Of a stretch of 64,000 bases of DNA, positions 1-14,726 are shown in pieces. Location: the NCBI GenBank assembly GCA_027186245.1, contig CP114481.1, forward strand, positions 46,655,501 to 46,719,500. The letters run 5' to 3'. Within the stretch, counting starts at the first letter, position 1, and each line of letters opens with the position of its first letter. The DNA comes from Coriaria nepalensis. Lineage: Eukaryota; Streptophyta; Magnoliopsida; Cucurbitales; Coriariaceae. The position numbers and the translations under genes were made by a program. The notes below the pieces were generated by a model, which worked only from the letters and a program-made list of their open reading frames with translations, was not told where the DNA came from and searched no databases.

Positions 1-1685
1 CAAGCCTAACGCATTCTATTTTTGCACTACAAACACAAGTTTTGTGCATAAGTTGCAAATGATCAATGCAAGGAAAGTGTGCATTCGTTTAACCTTAAAA
101 TCATTTCAATGAGTCATTTCAACTCAATATCTTGTTTCAAAGCAAGTAGAACGCATTCTATTTTTGCACTACAAACACAACTTTTGTGCATAACTTGCAA
201 ATGATCAATGCAAGGAAAGTGTGCATTCGTTTAACCTTAAAATCATTTCAATGAGTCATTTAATGTCAATAACTTATTTCAAAGCAAGCCGAACGCATTC
301 TATTTTTGCACTACAAACACAAGTTTTGTGCATAACTTGCAAATGATCAATGCAGGTAAAGTGTGCATTCGTTTAACCTTAAAATCATTTCAATGAGTCA
401 TTTCAACTCAATATCTTCTTTCAAAGCAAGTAGAACGCATTCTATTTTTGCACTACAAACACAAGTTTTGTGCATAACTTGAGAATGATCAATGCAAGGA
501 AAGTGTGCATTCGTTTAACCTTAAAATCATTTCAATGAGCAATTCCAAGTCAATAACTTATTTCGAACCAAGTCGAACGCTTTCTATTTTTGCACTACAA
601 ACACAAGTTTTGTGCATAACTTGCAAATGATCAATGCAAGGAAAGTGTGCATTCGTTTAACCTTAAAATCATTTCAATAAGTCATTTCAACTCAATATCT
701 TATTTCAAAGCAAGTAGAACGCATTCTATTTTTGCACTACAAACACAAGTTTTGTGCATAACTTGCAAATGATCAATGCAGGTAAAGTGTGCATTCGTTT
801 AACCTTAAAATCATTTCAATGAGTCAGTCCAAGTCAATAACTTATTTCAAAGCAATTCGAACAAATTCTATTTTTGCACTACAAACACAAGTTTTGTGCA
901 TAACTTGCAAACGATCAATGCAGGTAAAGTGTGCATTCGTTTAACCTTAAAATCATTTCAATGAGTCATTTCATGTCAATAACTTATTTCGAAGCAAGCC
1001 TAACGCATTCTATTTTTGCACTACAAACACAAGTTTTGTGCATAAGTTGCAAATGATCAATGCAAGGAAAGTGTGCATTCGTTTAACCTTAAAATCATTT
1101 CAATGAGTCATTTCAACTCAATATCTTCTTTCAAAGCAAGTAGAACGCATTCTATTTTTGCACTACAAACAAAACTTTTGTGCATAACTTGCAAATGATC
1201 AATGCAAGGAAAGTGTGCATTCGTTTAACCTTAAAATCATTTCAATGAGTCATTTAATGTCAATAACTTATTTCAAAGCAAGCCGAACGCATTCTATTTT
1301 TGCACTACAAACACAAGTTTTGTGCATAACTTGCAAATGATCAATGCAGGTAAAGTGTGCATTCGTTTAACCTTAAAATCATTTCAATGAGTCATTTCAA
1401 CTCAATATCTTCTTTCAAAGCAAGTAGAACGCATTCTATTTTTGCACTACAAACACAAGTTTTGTGCATAACTTGCGAATGATCAATGCAAGGAAAGTGT
1501 GCATTCCTTTAACCTTAAAATCATTTCAATGAGCAATTTCAAGTCAATAACTTATTTCGAACCAAGTCGAACGCTTTCTATTTTTGCACTACAAACACAA
1601 GTTTTGTGCATAACTTGCAAATGATCAATGCAAGGAAAGTGTGCATTCGTTTAACCTTAAAATCATTTCAATGAGTCATTTCAAC
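1..1685 (+). repeat. 7-mer HOR (994 bp), about 1.7 copies
   Basis: The order of variant monomers in 1-994 is repeated in 995 to about 1,685. Paired landmarks: AGCCTAACGC at about 3 and 997, GCATAAGTTGC at about 46 and 1,040, AAGTAGAACG, TTTAATGTCAATAAC, and GAACCAAGTCGAACGCTTTC at about 570 and 1,563. A few substitutions separate the copies (ACAAAACTTTTG at about 1,170; TTGAGAATG at about 480 against TTGCGAATG). The match ends near 1,685. The left end is cut by the window edge, so the true unit number is unknown. Confidence 0.8.
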
Positions 1686-4600
1686 TAAATATCTTCTTTC
1701 AAAGCAAGCCGAACGCATTTTATTTTTGCATTACAAACACAAGTGTTGTGCATAACTTGCAAATGATCAATGCAAGGAAAGTGTGCATTCGTTTAACCTT
1801 AAAATCATTTCAATGAGTCATTTCAACTCAATATCTTCTTTCAAATCAAGTCGAACGCATTCTATTTTTGCACTACAAACACAAGTTTTGTGCATAACTT
1901 GCAAATGATGAATGCAAGGAAAGTGTGCATTCGTTTAACCTTAAAATCATTTCAATGAGTCATTTCAACTCAATATCTTCTTTCAAAGCAATTCGAACGA
2001 ATTCTATTTTTGCACTACAAACACAAGTTTTGTGCATAACTTGCAAATGATCAATGCAAGGAAAGTGTGCGTTCGTTTAACCTTAAAATCATTTCAATGA
2101 GTCATTTCAAATCAATAACTTATTTCGAAGCAAGTCGAACGCATTCTATTTTTGCACTACAAACACAAGTTTCGTGCATAACTTGCAAATGATGAATGCA
2201 AGGAAAGTGTGCATTCGTTTAACCTTAAAATCATTTCAATGAGCAATTTCAAGTCAATAACTTATTTCGAAGCAAGTCGAACGCATTCTATTTTTGCACT
2301 ACAAACACAAGTTTTGTGCATAACTTGCAAATGATCAATGAATGGAAAGTGTCTATTCGTTTAACCTTAAAATCATTTCAATGAGTCATTTCATGTCAAT
2401 AACTTATTTCAAAGCAATTCGAACGAATTCTATTTTTGCACTACAAACACAAGTTTTGTGCATAACTTGCAAATGATCAATGCAAGGAAAGTGTGCATTC
2501 GTTTAACCTTAAAATCATTTCAATGAGTCATTTCAACTCAATATCTTCTTTCAAAGCAAGTCGAACGCATTCTATTTTTGCACTACAAACACAAGTTTTG
2601 TGCATAACTTGCAAATGATCAATGCAGGTAAAGTGTGCATTCATTTAACCTTAAAATCATTTCAATGAGTCAGTCCAAGTCAATAACTTATTTCAAAGCA
2701 ATTCGACCAAATTCTATTTTTGCACTACAAACACAAGTTTTGTGCATAACTTGCAAATGATCAATGAAAGGAAAGTGTCCATTCGTTTAACCTTAAAATC
2801 ATTTCAATGAGTCATTTCAAGTCTATAACTTATTTCAAAGCAATTCGAACGAATTTTATTTTTGCACTACAAACATCAGTTTTGTGCATAACTTGCAAAT
2901 GATCAATGCAGGGAAAGTGTGCATTCGTTTAACCTTAAAATCATTTCAATGAGTCATTTCAAGTCAATAACTTATTTCAAAGCAATTCGAACGACTTCTA
3001 TTTTTGCACTACAAACACAAGTTTTGTGAATAACTTGCAAATGATCAATGCAAGGAACGTGTCCATTCGTTTAACCTTAAAATCATTTCAATGAGTCACT
3101 TCATGTCAATAACTTATTTCAAAGCAAGCCGAACGCATTCTATTTTTGCACGACAAACACAAGTTTTGTGCATAACTTGCAAATGATCAATGCAAGGAAA
3201 GTGTGCATTCGTTTAACCTTAAAATCATTTCAATGAGTCATTTCAACTCAATATCTTGTTTCAAAGCAAGTCGAACGCATTCTATTTTTGCACTATAAAC
3301 ACAAGTTTTGTGCATAACTTGCAAATGATCAATGCAAGGAAAGTGTGCATTCATTTAACCTTAAAATCATTTCAATGAGTCATTTCAAATCAATAACTTA
3401 TTTCGAAGCAAGTCGAACGCATTCTATTTTTGCACTACAAACACAAGTTTTGTGCATAACTTGCAAATGATCAATGCAAGGAAAGTGTCCATTCGTTTAA
3501 CCTTAAAATCATTTCAATGAGTCATTTCAACTCAATATCTTGTTTCAAAGCAAGTCCAACGCATTTTATTTTTGCACTACAAACACAAGTTTTGTGCATA
3601 ACTTGCAAATGATCAATGCAAGGAAAGTGTGCATTCATTTAACCTTAAAATCATTTCAATGTGTCATTTCAACTCAATATCTTCTTTCAAAGCAATTTGA
3701 ACGAATTCTATTTTTTCACTACAAACACAACTTTTGTGCATAACTTGCAAATGATCAATGCAAGGAAAGTGTGCATTCGTTTAACCTTAAAATCATTTCA
3801 ATGAGTCATTTCAACTCAATAACTTATTTCGAAGCAAGTCGAACGCTTTCTATTTTTGCACTACAAACACAAGTTTTGTGCATAACTTGCAAATGATCAA
3901 TGCAAGGAAAGTGTCCATTCGTTTAACCTTAAAATCATTTCAATGAGTCATTTCAAATCAATAACTTATTTCGAAGCAAGTCGAACGCATTCTATTTTTG
4001 CACTACAAACACAAGTTTTGTGCATAACTTGCAAATGATCAATGCAAGGAAAGTGTGCATTCGTTTAACCTTAAAATCATTTCAATGAGTCATTTCAACT
4101 CAATATCTACTTTCAAAGCAAGCCGAACGCATTTTATTTTTGCATTACAAACACAAGTGTTGTGCATAACTTGCAAATGATCAATGCAAGGAAAGTGTGC
4201 ATTCGTTTAACCTTAAAATCATTTCAATGAGTCATTTCAACTCAATATCTTCTTTCAAATCAAGTCGAACGCATTCTATTTTTGCACTACAAACACAAGT
4301 TTTGTGCATAACTTGCAAATGATGAATGCAAGGAAAGTGTGCATTCGTTTAACCTTAAAATCATTTCAATGAGTCATTTCAACTCAATATCTTCTTTCAA
4401 AGCAATTCGAACGAATTCTATTTTTGCACTACAAACACAAGTTTTGTGCATAACTTGCAAATGATCAATGCAAGGAAAGTGTGCGTTCGTTTAACCTTAA
4501 AATCATTTCAATGAGTCATTTCAAATCAATAACTTATTTCGAAGCAAGTCGAACGCATTCTATTTTTGCACTACAAACACAAGTTTCGTGCATAACTTGC

Positions 4601-5985
4601 AAATGATGAATGCAAGGAAAGTGTGCATTCGTTTAACCTTAAAATCATTTCAATGAGCAATTTCAAGTCAATAACTTATTTCGAAGCAAGTCGAACGCAT
4701 TCTATTTTTGCACTACAAACACAAGTTTTGTGCATAACTTGCAAATGATCAATGAATGGAAAGTGTCTATTCGTTTAACCTTAAAATCATTTCAATGAGT
4801 CATTTCATGTCAATAACTTATTTCAAAGCAATTCGAACGAATTCTATTTTTGCACTACAAACACAAGTTTTGTGCATAACTTGCAAATGATCAATGCAAG
4901 GAAAGTGTGCATTCGTTTAACCTTAAAATCATTTCAATGAGTCATTTCAACTCAATATCTTCTTTCAAAGCAAGTCGAACGCATTCTATTTTTGCACTAC
5001 AAACACAAGTTTTGTGCATAACTTGCAAATGATCAATGCAGGTAAAGTGTGCATTCATTTAACCTTAAAATCATTTCAATGAGTCAGTCCAAGTCAATAA
5101 CTTATTTCAAAGCAATTCGACCAAATTCTATTTTTGCACTACAAACACAAGTTTTGTGCATAACTTGCAAATGATCAATGAAAGGAAAGTGTCCATTCGT
5201 TTAACCTTAAAATCATTTCAATGAGTCATTTCAAGTCAATAACTTATTTCAAAGCAATTCGAACGAATTCTATTTTTGCACTACAAACATCAGTTTTGTG
5301 CATAACTTGCAAATGATCAATGCAGGGAAAGTGTGCATTCGTTTAACCTTAAAATCATTTCAATGAGTCATTTCAAGTCAATAACTTATTTCAAAGCAAT
5401 TCGAACGACTTCTATTTTTGCACTACAAACACAAGTTTTGTGAATAACTTGCAAATGATCAATGCAAGGAAAGTGTCCATTCGTTTAACCTTAAAATCAT
5501 TTCAATGAGTCACTTCATGTCAATAACTTATTTCAAAGCAAGCCGAACGCATTCTATTTTTGCACGACAAACACAAGTTTTGTGCATAACTTGCAAATGA
5601 TCAATGCAAGGAAAGTGTGCATTCGTTTAACCTTAAAATCATTTCAATGAGTCATTTCAACTCAATATCTTGTTTCAAAGCAAGTCGAACGCATTCTATT
5701 TTTGCACTATAAACACAAGTTTTGTGCATAACTTGCAAATGATCAATGCAAGGAAAGTGTGCATTCATTTAACCTTAAAATCATTTCAATGAGTCATTTC
5801 AAATCAATAACTTATTTCGAAGCAATTCGAACGCATTCTATTTTTGCACTACAAACACAAGTTTTGTGCATAACTTGCAAATGATCAATGCAAGGAAAGT
5901 GTCCATTCGTTTAACCTTAAAATCATTTCAATGAGTCATTTCAACTCAATATCTTGTTTCAAAGCAAGTCCAACGAATTCTATTT
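1580..5985 (+). repeat. 17-mer HOR (2,414 bp) tandem duplication
   Basis: About 1,580-3,990 and 3,994-5,985 match at offset 2,414 (17 x 142). Landmarks: TTTTTGCATTAC at 1,724 and 4,138; GAATGGAAAGTGTCTATTCG near 2,340 and 4,754; CAATTCGACC near 2,700 and 5,115; ACATCAGTTTTG near 2,875 and 5,288. I noticed only about five or six differences, for example GTCTATAAC against GTCAATAAC and AGGAACGTG against AGGAAAGTG. The second copy drops out of register with the first near 5,985. Confidence 0.8.
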
Positions 5986-8045
5986 TTGCACTACAAACAT
6001 CAGTTTTGTGCATAACTTGCAAATGATCAATGCAAGGAAAGTGTGCATTCATTTAACCTTAAAATCATTTCAATGAGTCATTTCAACTCAATATCTTCTT
6101 TCAAAGCAATTCGAACGAATTCTATTTTTGCACTACAAACACAAGTTTTGTGCATAACTTGCAAATGATCAGTGCAAGGAAAGTGTGCATTCGTTTAACC
6201 TTAAAATCATTTCAATGAGTCATTTCATGTCAATAACTTATTTCGAAGCAAGTCGAACGCATTCTATTTTTGCACTACAAACACAAGTTTTGTGCATAAC
6301 TTGCAAATGATCAGTGCAAGGAAAGTGTGCATCCGTTTAACCTTAAAATCATTTCAATGAGTCATTTCAACTCAATATCTTGTTTCAAAGCAAGTCGAAC
6401 GCATTTTATTTTTGCACTACAAACACAAGTTTTGTGCATAACTTGCAAATGATCAATGCAAGGAAAGTGTGCATTCGTTTAACCTTAAAATCATTTCAAT
6501 GAGTCATTTCATGTCAATAACTTATTTCAAAGCAATTCGAACGAATTCTATTTTTGCACTACAAACACAAGTTTTGTGCATAACTTGCAAATGATCAATG
6601 CAAGGAAAGTGTGCATTCGTTTAACCTTAAAATCATTTCAATGAGTCATTTCAACTCAATATCTTCTTTCAAAGCAAGTCGAACGCATTCTATTTTTGCA
6701 CTACAAACACAAGTTTTGTGCATAACTTGCAAATGATCAATGCAGGTAAAGTGTGCATTCGTTTAACCTTAAAATAATTTCAATGAGTCAGTCCAAGTCA
6801 ATAACTTATTTCAAAGCAATTCGAACAAATTCTATTTTTGCACTACAAACACAAGTTTTGTGCATAACTTGCAAATGATGAATGAAAGGAAAGTGTCCAT
6901 TCGTTTAACCTTAAAATCATTTCAATGAGTCATTTCAAGTCAATAACTTATTTCAAAGCAATTCGAACGAATTCTATTTTTGCACTACAAACACAAGTTT
7001 TGTGCATAACTTGCAAATGATCAATGCAAGGAAAGTGTGCATTCGTTTAACCTTAAAATCATTTCAATGAGTCATTTCATGTCAATAACTTATTTCAAAG
7101 CAAGCCGAACGCATTCTATTTTTGCACTACAAACACAAGTTTTGTGCATAACTTGCAAATGATCAATGAAAGGAAAGTGTGCATTCGTTTAACCTTAAAA
7201 TCATTTCAATGAGTCATTTCAAGTCAATAACTTATTTCAAAGCAATTCGAACGAATTCTATTTTTGCACTACAAACATAAGTTTTGTGCATAACTTGCAA
7301 ATGATCAATGCAGGGAAAGTGTGCATTCGTTTAACCTTAAAATCATTTCAATGAGTCATTTCAAGTCAATAACTTATTTCAAAGCAATTCGAACGACTTC
7401 TATTTTTGCACTACAAACACAAGTTTTGTGAATAACTTGCAAATGATCAATGCAAGGAAAGTGTCCATTCGTTTAACCTTAAAATCATTTCAATGAGTCA
7501 CTTCATGTCAATAACTTATTTCAAAGCAAGCCGAACGCATTCTATTTTTGCACAACAAACACAAGTTTTGTGCATAACTTGCAAATGATCAATGCAAGGA
7601 AAGTGTGCATTCGTTTAACCTTAAAATCATTTCAATGAGTCATTTCAACTCAATATCTTGTTTCAAAGCAAGTCGAACGCATTCTATTTTTGCACTATAA
7701 ACACAAGTTTTGTGCATAACTTGCAAATGATCAATGCAAGGAAAGTGTGCATTCATTTAACCTTAAAATCATTTCAATGAGTCATTTCAAGTCAATAACT
7801 TATTTCGAAGCAAGTCGAACGCATTCTATTTTTGCACTACAAACACAAGTTTTGTGCATAACTTGCAAATGATCAATGCAAGGAAAGTGTCCATTCGTTT
7901 AACCTTAAAATCATTTCAATGAGTCATTTCAACTCAATATCTTGTTTCAAAGCAAGTCCAACGCATTTTATTTTTGCACTACAAACACAAGTTTTGTGCA
8001 TAACTTGCAAATGATCAATGCAAGGAAAGTGTGCATTCATTTAAC
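5986..8045 (+). repeat. Satellite segment with a distant paralogue at 25.7-29.4 kb
   Basis: This stretch links the 17-mer and 31-mer blocks. It carries rare markers that reappear about 20 kb downstream: GATCAGTGCAAGG with GTGTGCATCCG at about 6,310-6,331 (again near 25,910 and 29,885), AAAATAATTTC at 6,771 (again at 26,225, 30,485 and 32,047), ACATAAG near 7,276 (again at 28,150) and CACAACAAAC near 7,552 (again at 28,426). From about 7,146 to 8,571 it aligns with about 28,020-29,445 at offset 20,874 (147 monomers). Part of it (7,180-8,345) also aligns with 2,780-3,940 at offset 4,402. Confidence 0.75.
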
Positions 8046-11000
8046 CTTAAAATCATTTCAATGTGTCATTTCAACTCAATATCTTCTTTCAAAGCAATTT
8101 GAACGAATTCTATTTTTTCACTACAAACACAACTTTTGTGCATAACTTGCAAATGATCAATGCAAGAAAAGTGTGCATTCGTTTAACCTTAAAATCTTTT
8201 CAATCAGTCATTTCAACTCAATAACTTATTTCGAAGCAAGTTGAACGCTTTCTATTTTTGCACTACAAACACAAGTTTTGTGCATAACTTGCAAATGATC
8301 AATGCAAGGAAAGTGTCCATACGTTTAACCTTTAAATCATTTCAATGAGTCATTTCAACTCAATATCTTGTTTCAAAGCAAGTCCAACGCATTTTATTTT
8401 TGCACTACAAACACAAGTTTTGTGCATAACTTGCAAATGATCAATGCAAGGAAAGTGTGCATTCATTTAACCTTAAAATCATTTCAATGTGTCATTTCAA
8501 CTCAATATCTTCTTTCAAAGCAATTTGAACGAATTCTATTTTTTCACTACAAACACAACTTTTGTGCATAACTTGCAAATGATCAATGCAAGGAAAGTGT
8601 GCATTCGTTTAACCTTAAAATCATTTCAATGAGTCATTTCAACTCAATAACTTATTTCGAAGCAAGTCGAACGCATTCTATTTTTGCACTACAAACACAA
8701 GTTTTGTGCATAAGTTGCAAATGATCAATGCAAGGAAAGTGTGCATTCGTTTAACCTTAAAATCATTTCAATGAGTCATTTCAACTCAATATCTTGTTTC
8801 AAAGCAAGTAGAACGCATTCTATTTTTGCACTACAAACACAACTTTTGTGCATAACTTGCAAATGATCAATGCAAGGAAAGTGTGCATTCGTTTAACCTT
8901 AAAATCATTTCAATGAGTCATTTAATGTCAATAACTTATTTCAAAGCAAGCCGAACGCATTCTATTTTTGCACTACAAACACAAGTTTTGTGCATAACTT
9001 GCAAATGATCAATGCAGGTAAAGTGTGCATTCGTTTAACCTTAAAATCATTTCAATGAGTCATTTCAACTCAATATCTTCTTTCAAAGCAAGTAGAACGC
9101 ATTCTATTTTTGCACTACAAACACAAGTTTTGTGCATAACTTGCGAATGATCAATGCAAGGAAAGTGTCCATTCGTTTAACCTTAAAATCATTTCAATGA
9201 GTCATTTCAACTCAATATCTTGTTTCAAAGCAAGTCCAACGCATTTTATTTTTGCACTACAAACACAAGTTTTGTGCATAACTTGCAAATGATCAATGCA
9301 AGGAAAGTGTGCATTCGTTTAACCTTAAAATCATTTCAATGAGCAATTTCAAGTCAATAACTTATTTCGAACCAAGTCGAACGCTTTCTATTTTTGCACT
9401 ACAAACACAAGTTTTGTGCATAACTTGCAAATGATCAATGCAAGGAAAGTGTGCATTCGTTTAACCTTAAAATCATTTCAATGAGTCATTTCAAGTCAAT
9501 AACTTATTTCAAAGCAAGTCGAACGCATTCTATTTTTGCACTACAAACACAATTTTTGTGCATAACTTGCAAATGATCAATGCAAGGAAAGTGTGCATTC
9601 GTTTAACCTTAAAATCATTTCAATGAATCATTTCAAATCAATAACTTATTTCGAAGCAAGTCGAACGCATTCTATTTTTGCACTACAAACAAAAGTTTTG
9701 TGCATAACTTGCAAATGATCAATGCAAGGAAAGTGTGCATTCGTTTAACCTTAAAATCATTTCAATGAGTCATTTCAACTCAATAACTTATTTCGAAGCA
9801 AGTCGAACGCTTTCTATTTTTGCACTACAAACACAAGTTTTGTGCATAACTTGCAAATGATCAATGCAAGGAAAGTGTCCATTCGTTTAACCTTAAAATC
9901 ATTTCAATGAGTCATTTCAAATCAATAACTTATTTCGAAGCAAGTCGAACGCATTCTATTTTTGCACTACAAACACAAGTTTTGTGCATAACTTGCAAAT
10001 GATCAATGCAAGGAAAGTGTGCATTCGTTTAACCTTAAAATCATTTCAATGAGTCATTTCAACTCAATATCTTCTTTCAAAGCAAGCCGAACGCATTTTA
10101 TTTTTGCATTACAAACACAAGTGTTGTGCATAACTTGCAAATGATCAATGCAAGGAAAGTGTGCATTCGTTTAACCTTAAAATCATTTCAATGAGTCATT
10201 TCAACTCAATATCTTCTTTCAAATCAAGTCGAACGCATTCTATTTTTGCACTACAAACACAAGTTTTGTGCATAACTTGCAAATGATGAATGCAAGGAAA
10301 GTGTGCATTCGTTTAACCTTAAAATCATTTCAATGAGTCATTTCAACTCAATATCTTCTTTCAAAGCAATTCGAACGAATTCTATTTTTGCACTACAAAC
10401 ACAAGTTTTGTGCATAACTTGCAAATGATCAATGCAAGGAAAGTGTGCGTTCGTTTAACCTTAAAATCATTTCAATGAGTCATTTCAAATCAATAACTTA
10501 TTTCGAAGCAAGTCCAACGCATTCTATTTTTGCACTACAAACACAAGTTTCGTGCATAACTTGCAAATGATGAATGCAAGGAAAGTGTGCATTCGTTTAA
10601 CCTTAAAATCATTTCAATGAGCAATTTCAAGTCAATAACTTATTTCGAAGCAAGTCGAACGCATTCTATTTTTGCACTACAAACACAAGTTTTGTGCATA
10701 ACTTGCAAATGATCAATGAATGGAAAGTGTCTATTCGTTTAACCTTAAAATCATTTCAATGAGTCATTTCATGTCAATAACTTATTTCAAAGCAATTCGA
10801 ACGAATTCTATTTTTGCACTACAAACACAAGTTTTGTGCATAACTTGCAAATGATCAATGCAAGGAAAGTGTGCATTCGTTTAACCTTAAAATCATTTCA
10901 ATGAGTCATTTCAACTCAATATCTTCTTTCAAAGCAAGTCGAACGCATTCTATTTTTGCACTACAAACACAAGTTTTGTGCATAACTTGCAAATGATCAA

Positions 11001-14000
11001 TGCAGGTAAAGTGTGCATTCATTTAACCTTAAAATCATTTCAATGAGTCAGTCCAAGTCAATAACTTATTTCAAAGCAATTCGACCAAATTCTATTTTTG
11101 CACTACAAACACAAGTTTTGTGCATAACTTGCAAATGATCAATGAAAGGAAAGTGTCCATTCGTTTAACCTTAAAATCATTTCAATGAGTCATTTCAAGT
11201 CAATAACTTATTTCAAAGCAATTCGAACGAATTCTATTTTTGCACTACAAACATCAGTTTTGTGCATAACTTGCAAATGATCAATGCAGGGAAAGTGTGC
11301 ATTCGTTTAACCTTAAAATCATTTCAATGAGTCATTTCAAGTCAATAACTTATTTCAAAGCAATTCGAACGACTTCTATTTTTGCACTACAAACACAAGT
11401 TTTGTGAATAACTTGCAAATGATCAATGCAAGGAACGTGTCCATTCGTTTAACCATAAAATCATTTCAATGAGTCACTTCATGTCAATAACTTATTTCAA
11501 AGCAAGCCGAACGCATTCTATTTTTGCACGACAAACACAAGTTTTGTGCATAACTTGCAAATGATCAATGCAAGGAAAGTGTGCATTCGTTTAACCTTAA
11601 AATCATTTCAATGAGTCATTTCAACTCAATATCTTGTTTCAAAGCAAGTCGAACGCATTCTATTTTTGCACTATAAACACAAGTTTTGTGCATAACTTGC
11701 AAATGATCAATGCAAGGAAAGTGTGCATTCATTTAACCTTAAAATCATTTCAATGAGTCATTTCAAATCAATAACTTATTTCGAAGCAAGTCGAACGCAT
11801 TCTATTTTTGCACTACAAACACAAGTTTTGTGCATAACTTGCAAATGATCAATGCAAGGAAAGTGTCCATTCGTTTAACCTTAAAATCATTTCAATGAGT
11901 CATTTCAACTCAATATCTTGTTTCAAAGCAAGTCCAACGCATTTTATTTTTGCACTACAAACACAAGTTTTGTGCATAACTTGCAAATGATCAATGCAAG
12001 GAAAGTGTGCATTCATTTAACCTTAAAATCATTTCAATGTGTCATTTCAACTCAATATCTTCTTTCAAAGCAATTTGAACGAATTCTATTTTTTCACTAC
12101 AAACACAACTTTTGTGCATAACTTGCAAATGATCAATGCAAGGAAAGTGTGCATTCGTTTAACCTTAAAATCATTTCAATGAGTCATTTCAACTCAATAA
12201 CTTATTTCGAAGCAAGTCGAACGCTTTCTATTTTTGCACTACAAACACAAGTTTTGTGCATAACTTGCAAATGATCAATGCAAGGAAAGTGTCCATTCGT
12301 TTAACCTTAAAATCATTTCAATGAGTCATTTCAAATCAATAACTTATTTCGAAGCAAGTCGAACGCATTCTATTTTTGCACTACAAACACAAGTTTTGTG
12401 CATAACTTGCAAATGATCAATGCAAGGAAAGTGTGCATTCGTTTAACCTTAAAATCATTTCAATGTGTCATTTCAACTCAATATCTTCTTTCAAAGCAAT
12501 TTGAACGAATTCTATTTTTTCACTACAAACACAACTTTTGTGCATAACTTGCAAATGATCAATGCAAGGAAAGTGTGCATTCGTTTAACCTTAAAATCTT
12601 TTCAATCAGTCATTTCAACTCAATAACTTATTTCGAAGCAAGTTGAACGCTTTCTATTTTTGCACTACAAACACAAGTTTTGTGCATAACTTGCAAATGA
12701 TCAATGCAAGGAAAGTGTCCATACGTTTAACCTTTAAATCATTTCAATGAGTCATTTCAACTCAATATCTTGTTTCAAAGCAAGTCCAACGCATTTTATT
12801 TTTGCACTACAAACACAAGTTTTGTGCATAACTTGCAAATGATCAATGCAAGGAAAGTGTGCATTCATTTAACCTTAAAATCATTTCAATGTGTCATTTC
12901 AACTCAATATCTTCTTTCAAAGCAATTTGAACGAATTCTATTTTTTCACTACAAACACAACTTTTGTGCATAACTTGCAAATGATCAATGCAAGGAAAGT
13001 GTGCATTCGTTTAACCTTAAAATCATTTCAATGAGTCATTTCAACTCAATAACTTATTTCGAAGCAAGTCGAACGCATTCTATTTTTGCACTACAAACAC
13101 AAGTTTTGTGCATAAGTTGCAAATGATCAATGCAAGGAAAGTGTGCATTCGTTTAACCTTAAAATCATTTCAATGAGTCATTTCAACTCAATATCTTGTT
13201 TCAAAGCAAGTAGAACGCATTCTATTTTTGCACTACAAACACAACTTTTGTGCATAACTTGCAAATGATCAATGCAAGGAAAGTGTGCATTCGTTTAACC
13301 TTAAAATCATTTCAATGAGTCATTTAATGTCAATAACTTATTTCAAAGCAAGCCGAACGCATTCTATTTTTGCACTACAAACACAAGTTTTGTGCATAAC
13401 TTGCAAATGATCAATGCAAGGAAAGTGTGCATTCGTTTAACCTTAAAATCATTTCAATGAGTCATTTCAACTCAATATCTTCTTTCAAAGCAAGTAGAAC
13501 GCATTCTATTTTTGCACTACAAACACAAGTTTTGTGCATAACTTGCGAATGATCAATGCAAGGAAAGTGTCCATTCGTTTAACCTTAAAATCATTTCAAT
13601 GAGTCATTTCAACTCAATATCTTGTTTCAAAGCAAGTCCAACGCATTTTATTTTTGCACTACAAACACAAGTTTTGTGCATAACTTGCAAATGATCAATG
13701 CAAGGAAAGTGTGCATTCGTTTAACCTTAAAATCATTTCAATGAGCAATTTCAAGTCAATAACTTATTTCGAACCAAGTCGAACGCTTTCTATTTTTGCA
13801 CTACAAACACAAGTTTTGTGCATAACTTGCAAATGATCAATGCAAGGAAAGTGTGCATTCGTTTAACCTTAAAATCATTTCAATGAGTCATTTCAAGTCA
13901 ATAACTTATTTCAAAGCAAGTCGAACGCATTCTATTTTTGCACTACAAACACAATTTTTGTGCATAACTTGCAAATGATCAATGCAAGGAAAGTGTGCAT

Positions 14001-14690
14001 TCGTTTAACCTTAAAATCATTTCAATGAATCATTTCAAATCAATAACTTATTTCGAAGCAAGTCGAACGCATTCTATTTTTGCACTACAAACAAAAGTTT
14101 TGTGCATAACTTGCAAATGATCAATGCAAGGAAAGTGTGCATTCGTTTAACCTTAAAATCATTTCAATGAGTCATTTCAACTCAATAACTTATTTCGAAG
14201 CAAGTCGAACGCTTTCTATTTTTGCACTACAAACACAAGTTTTGTGCATAACTTGCAAATGATCAATGCAAGGAAAGTGTCCATTCGTTTAACCTTAAAA
14301 TCATTTCAATGAGTCATTTCAAATCAATAACTTATTTCGAAGCAAGTCGAACGCATTCTATTTTTGCACTACAAACACAAGTTTTGTGCATAACTTGCAA
14401 ATGATCAATGCAAGGAAAGTGTGCATTCGTTTAACCTTAAAATCATTTCAATGAGTCATTTCAACTCAATATCTTCTTTCAAAGCAAGCCGAACGCATTT
14501 TATTTTTGCATTACAAACACAAGTGTTGTTCATAACTTGCAAATGATCAATGCAAGGAAAGTGTGCATTCGTTTAACCTTAAAATCATTTCAATGAGTCA
14601 TTTCAACTCAATATCTTCTTTCAAATCAAGTCGAACGCATTCTATTTTTGCACTACAAACACAAGTTTTGTGCATAACTTGCAAATGATC
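8045..14690 (+). repeat. 31-mer HOR (4,402 bp), tandem copies
   Basis: Copy 1, about 8,045-12,446, is followed by copy 2, which matches at offset 4,402 (31 monomers) to about 14,690. Landmarks: CCATACGTTTAACCTTTAAA at about 8,318 and 12,720; GCATAAGTTGC at about 8,708 and 13,110; ACAATTTTTGTG near 9,550 and 13,952; ACAAAAGTTTTG near 9,690 and 14,092; GCATTAC at 10,106 and 14,508. At about 14,690 copy 2 loses four monomers relative to copy 1. It then continues in register at offset 3,834 (27 monomers) to about 16,280. Confidence 0.8.
14649..14674. repeat. Alternative hairpin dyad in each monomer (example)
   Basis: Consensus positions 15-40. CACAA (26-30) can pair with TTGTG (34-38) across a 3-nt loop. 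Alternatively TGCAC (15-19) can pair with GTGCA (36-40). The two pairings share bases and are mutually exclusive. Common variants such as CAACTTTTG and CAAGTGTTG change only the loop and keep the inner stem. Others (CACAGG, TTTCGTG, CATCAG, AATACAAG) break one pair. The element recurs once per monomer throughout the window. A function, such as cruciform extrusion or protein recognition, is inference only. Confidence 0.6.
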
Positions 14691-14698
14691 AATGCAAG
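14678..14698. repeat. CTTGCA-N9-TGCAAG dyad with central TGATCA (example)
   Basis: Consensus positions 44-64: 6-bp inverted arms CTTGCA and TGCAAG flank a 9-nt loop that itself contains the palindrome TGATCA (a BclI-type site). The element is repeated every 142 bp. Variants that alter it include GATGAATG (for example near 1,910 and 4,321), CAAGTTGC, TTGCGAATG and the right arm change GCAGGTAAAG. Left arms are more constant than right arms. It is the longest perfect inverted repeat I found in the monomer. Its role is unknown. Confidence 0.6.
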
Positions 14699-14726
14699 GA
14701 AAGTGTGCATTCGTTTAACCTTAAAA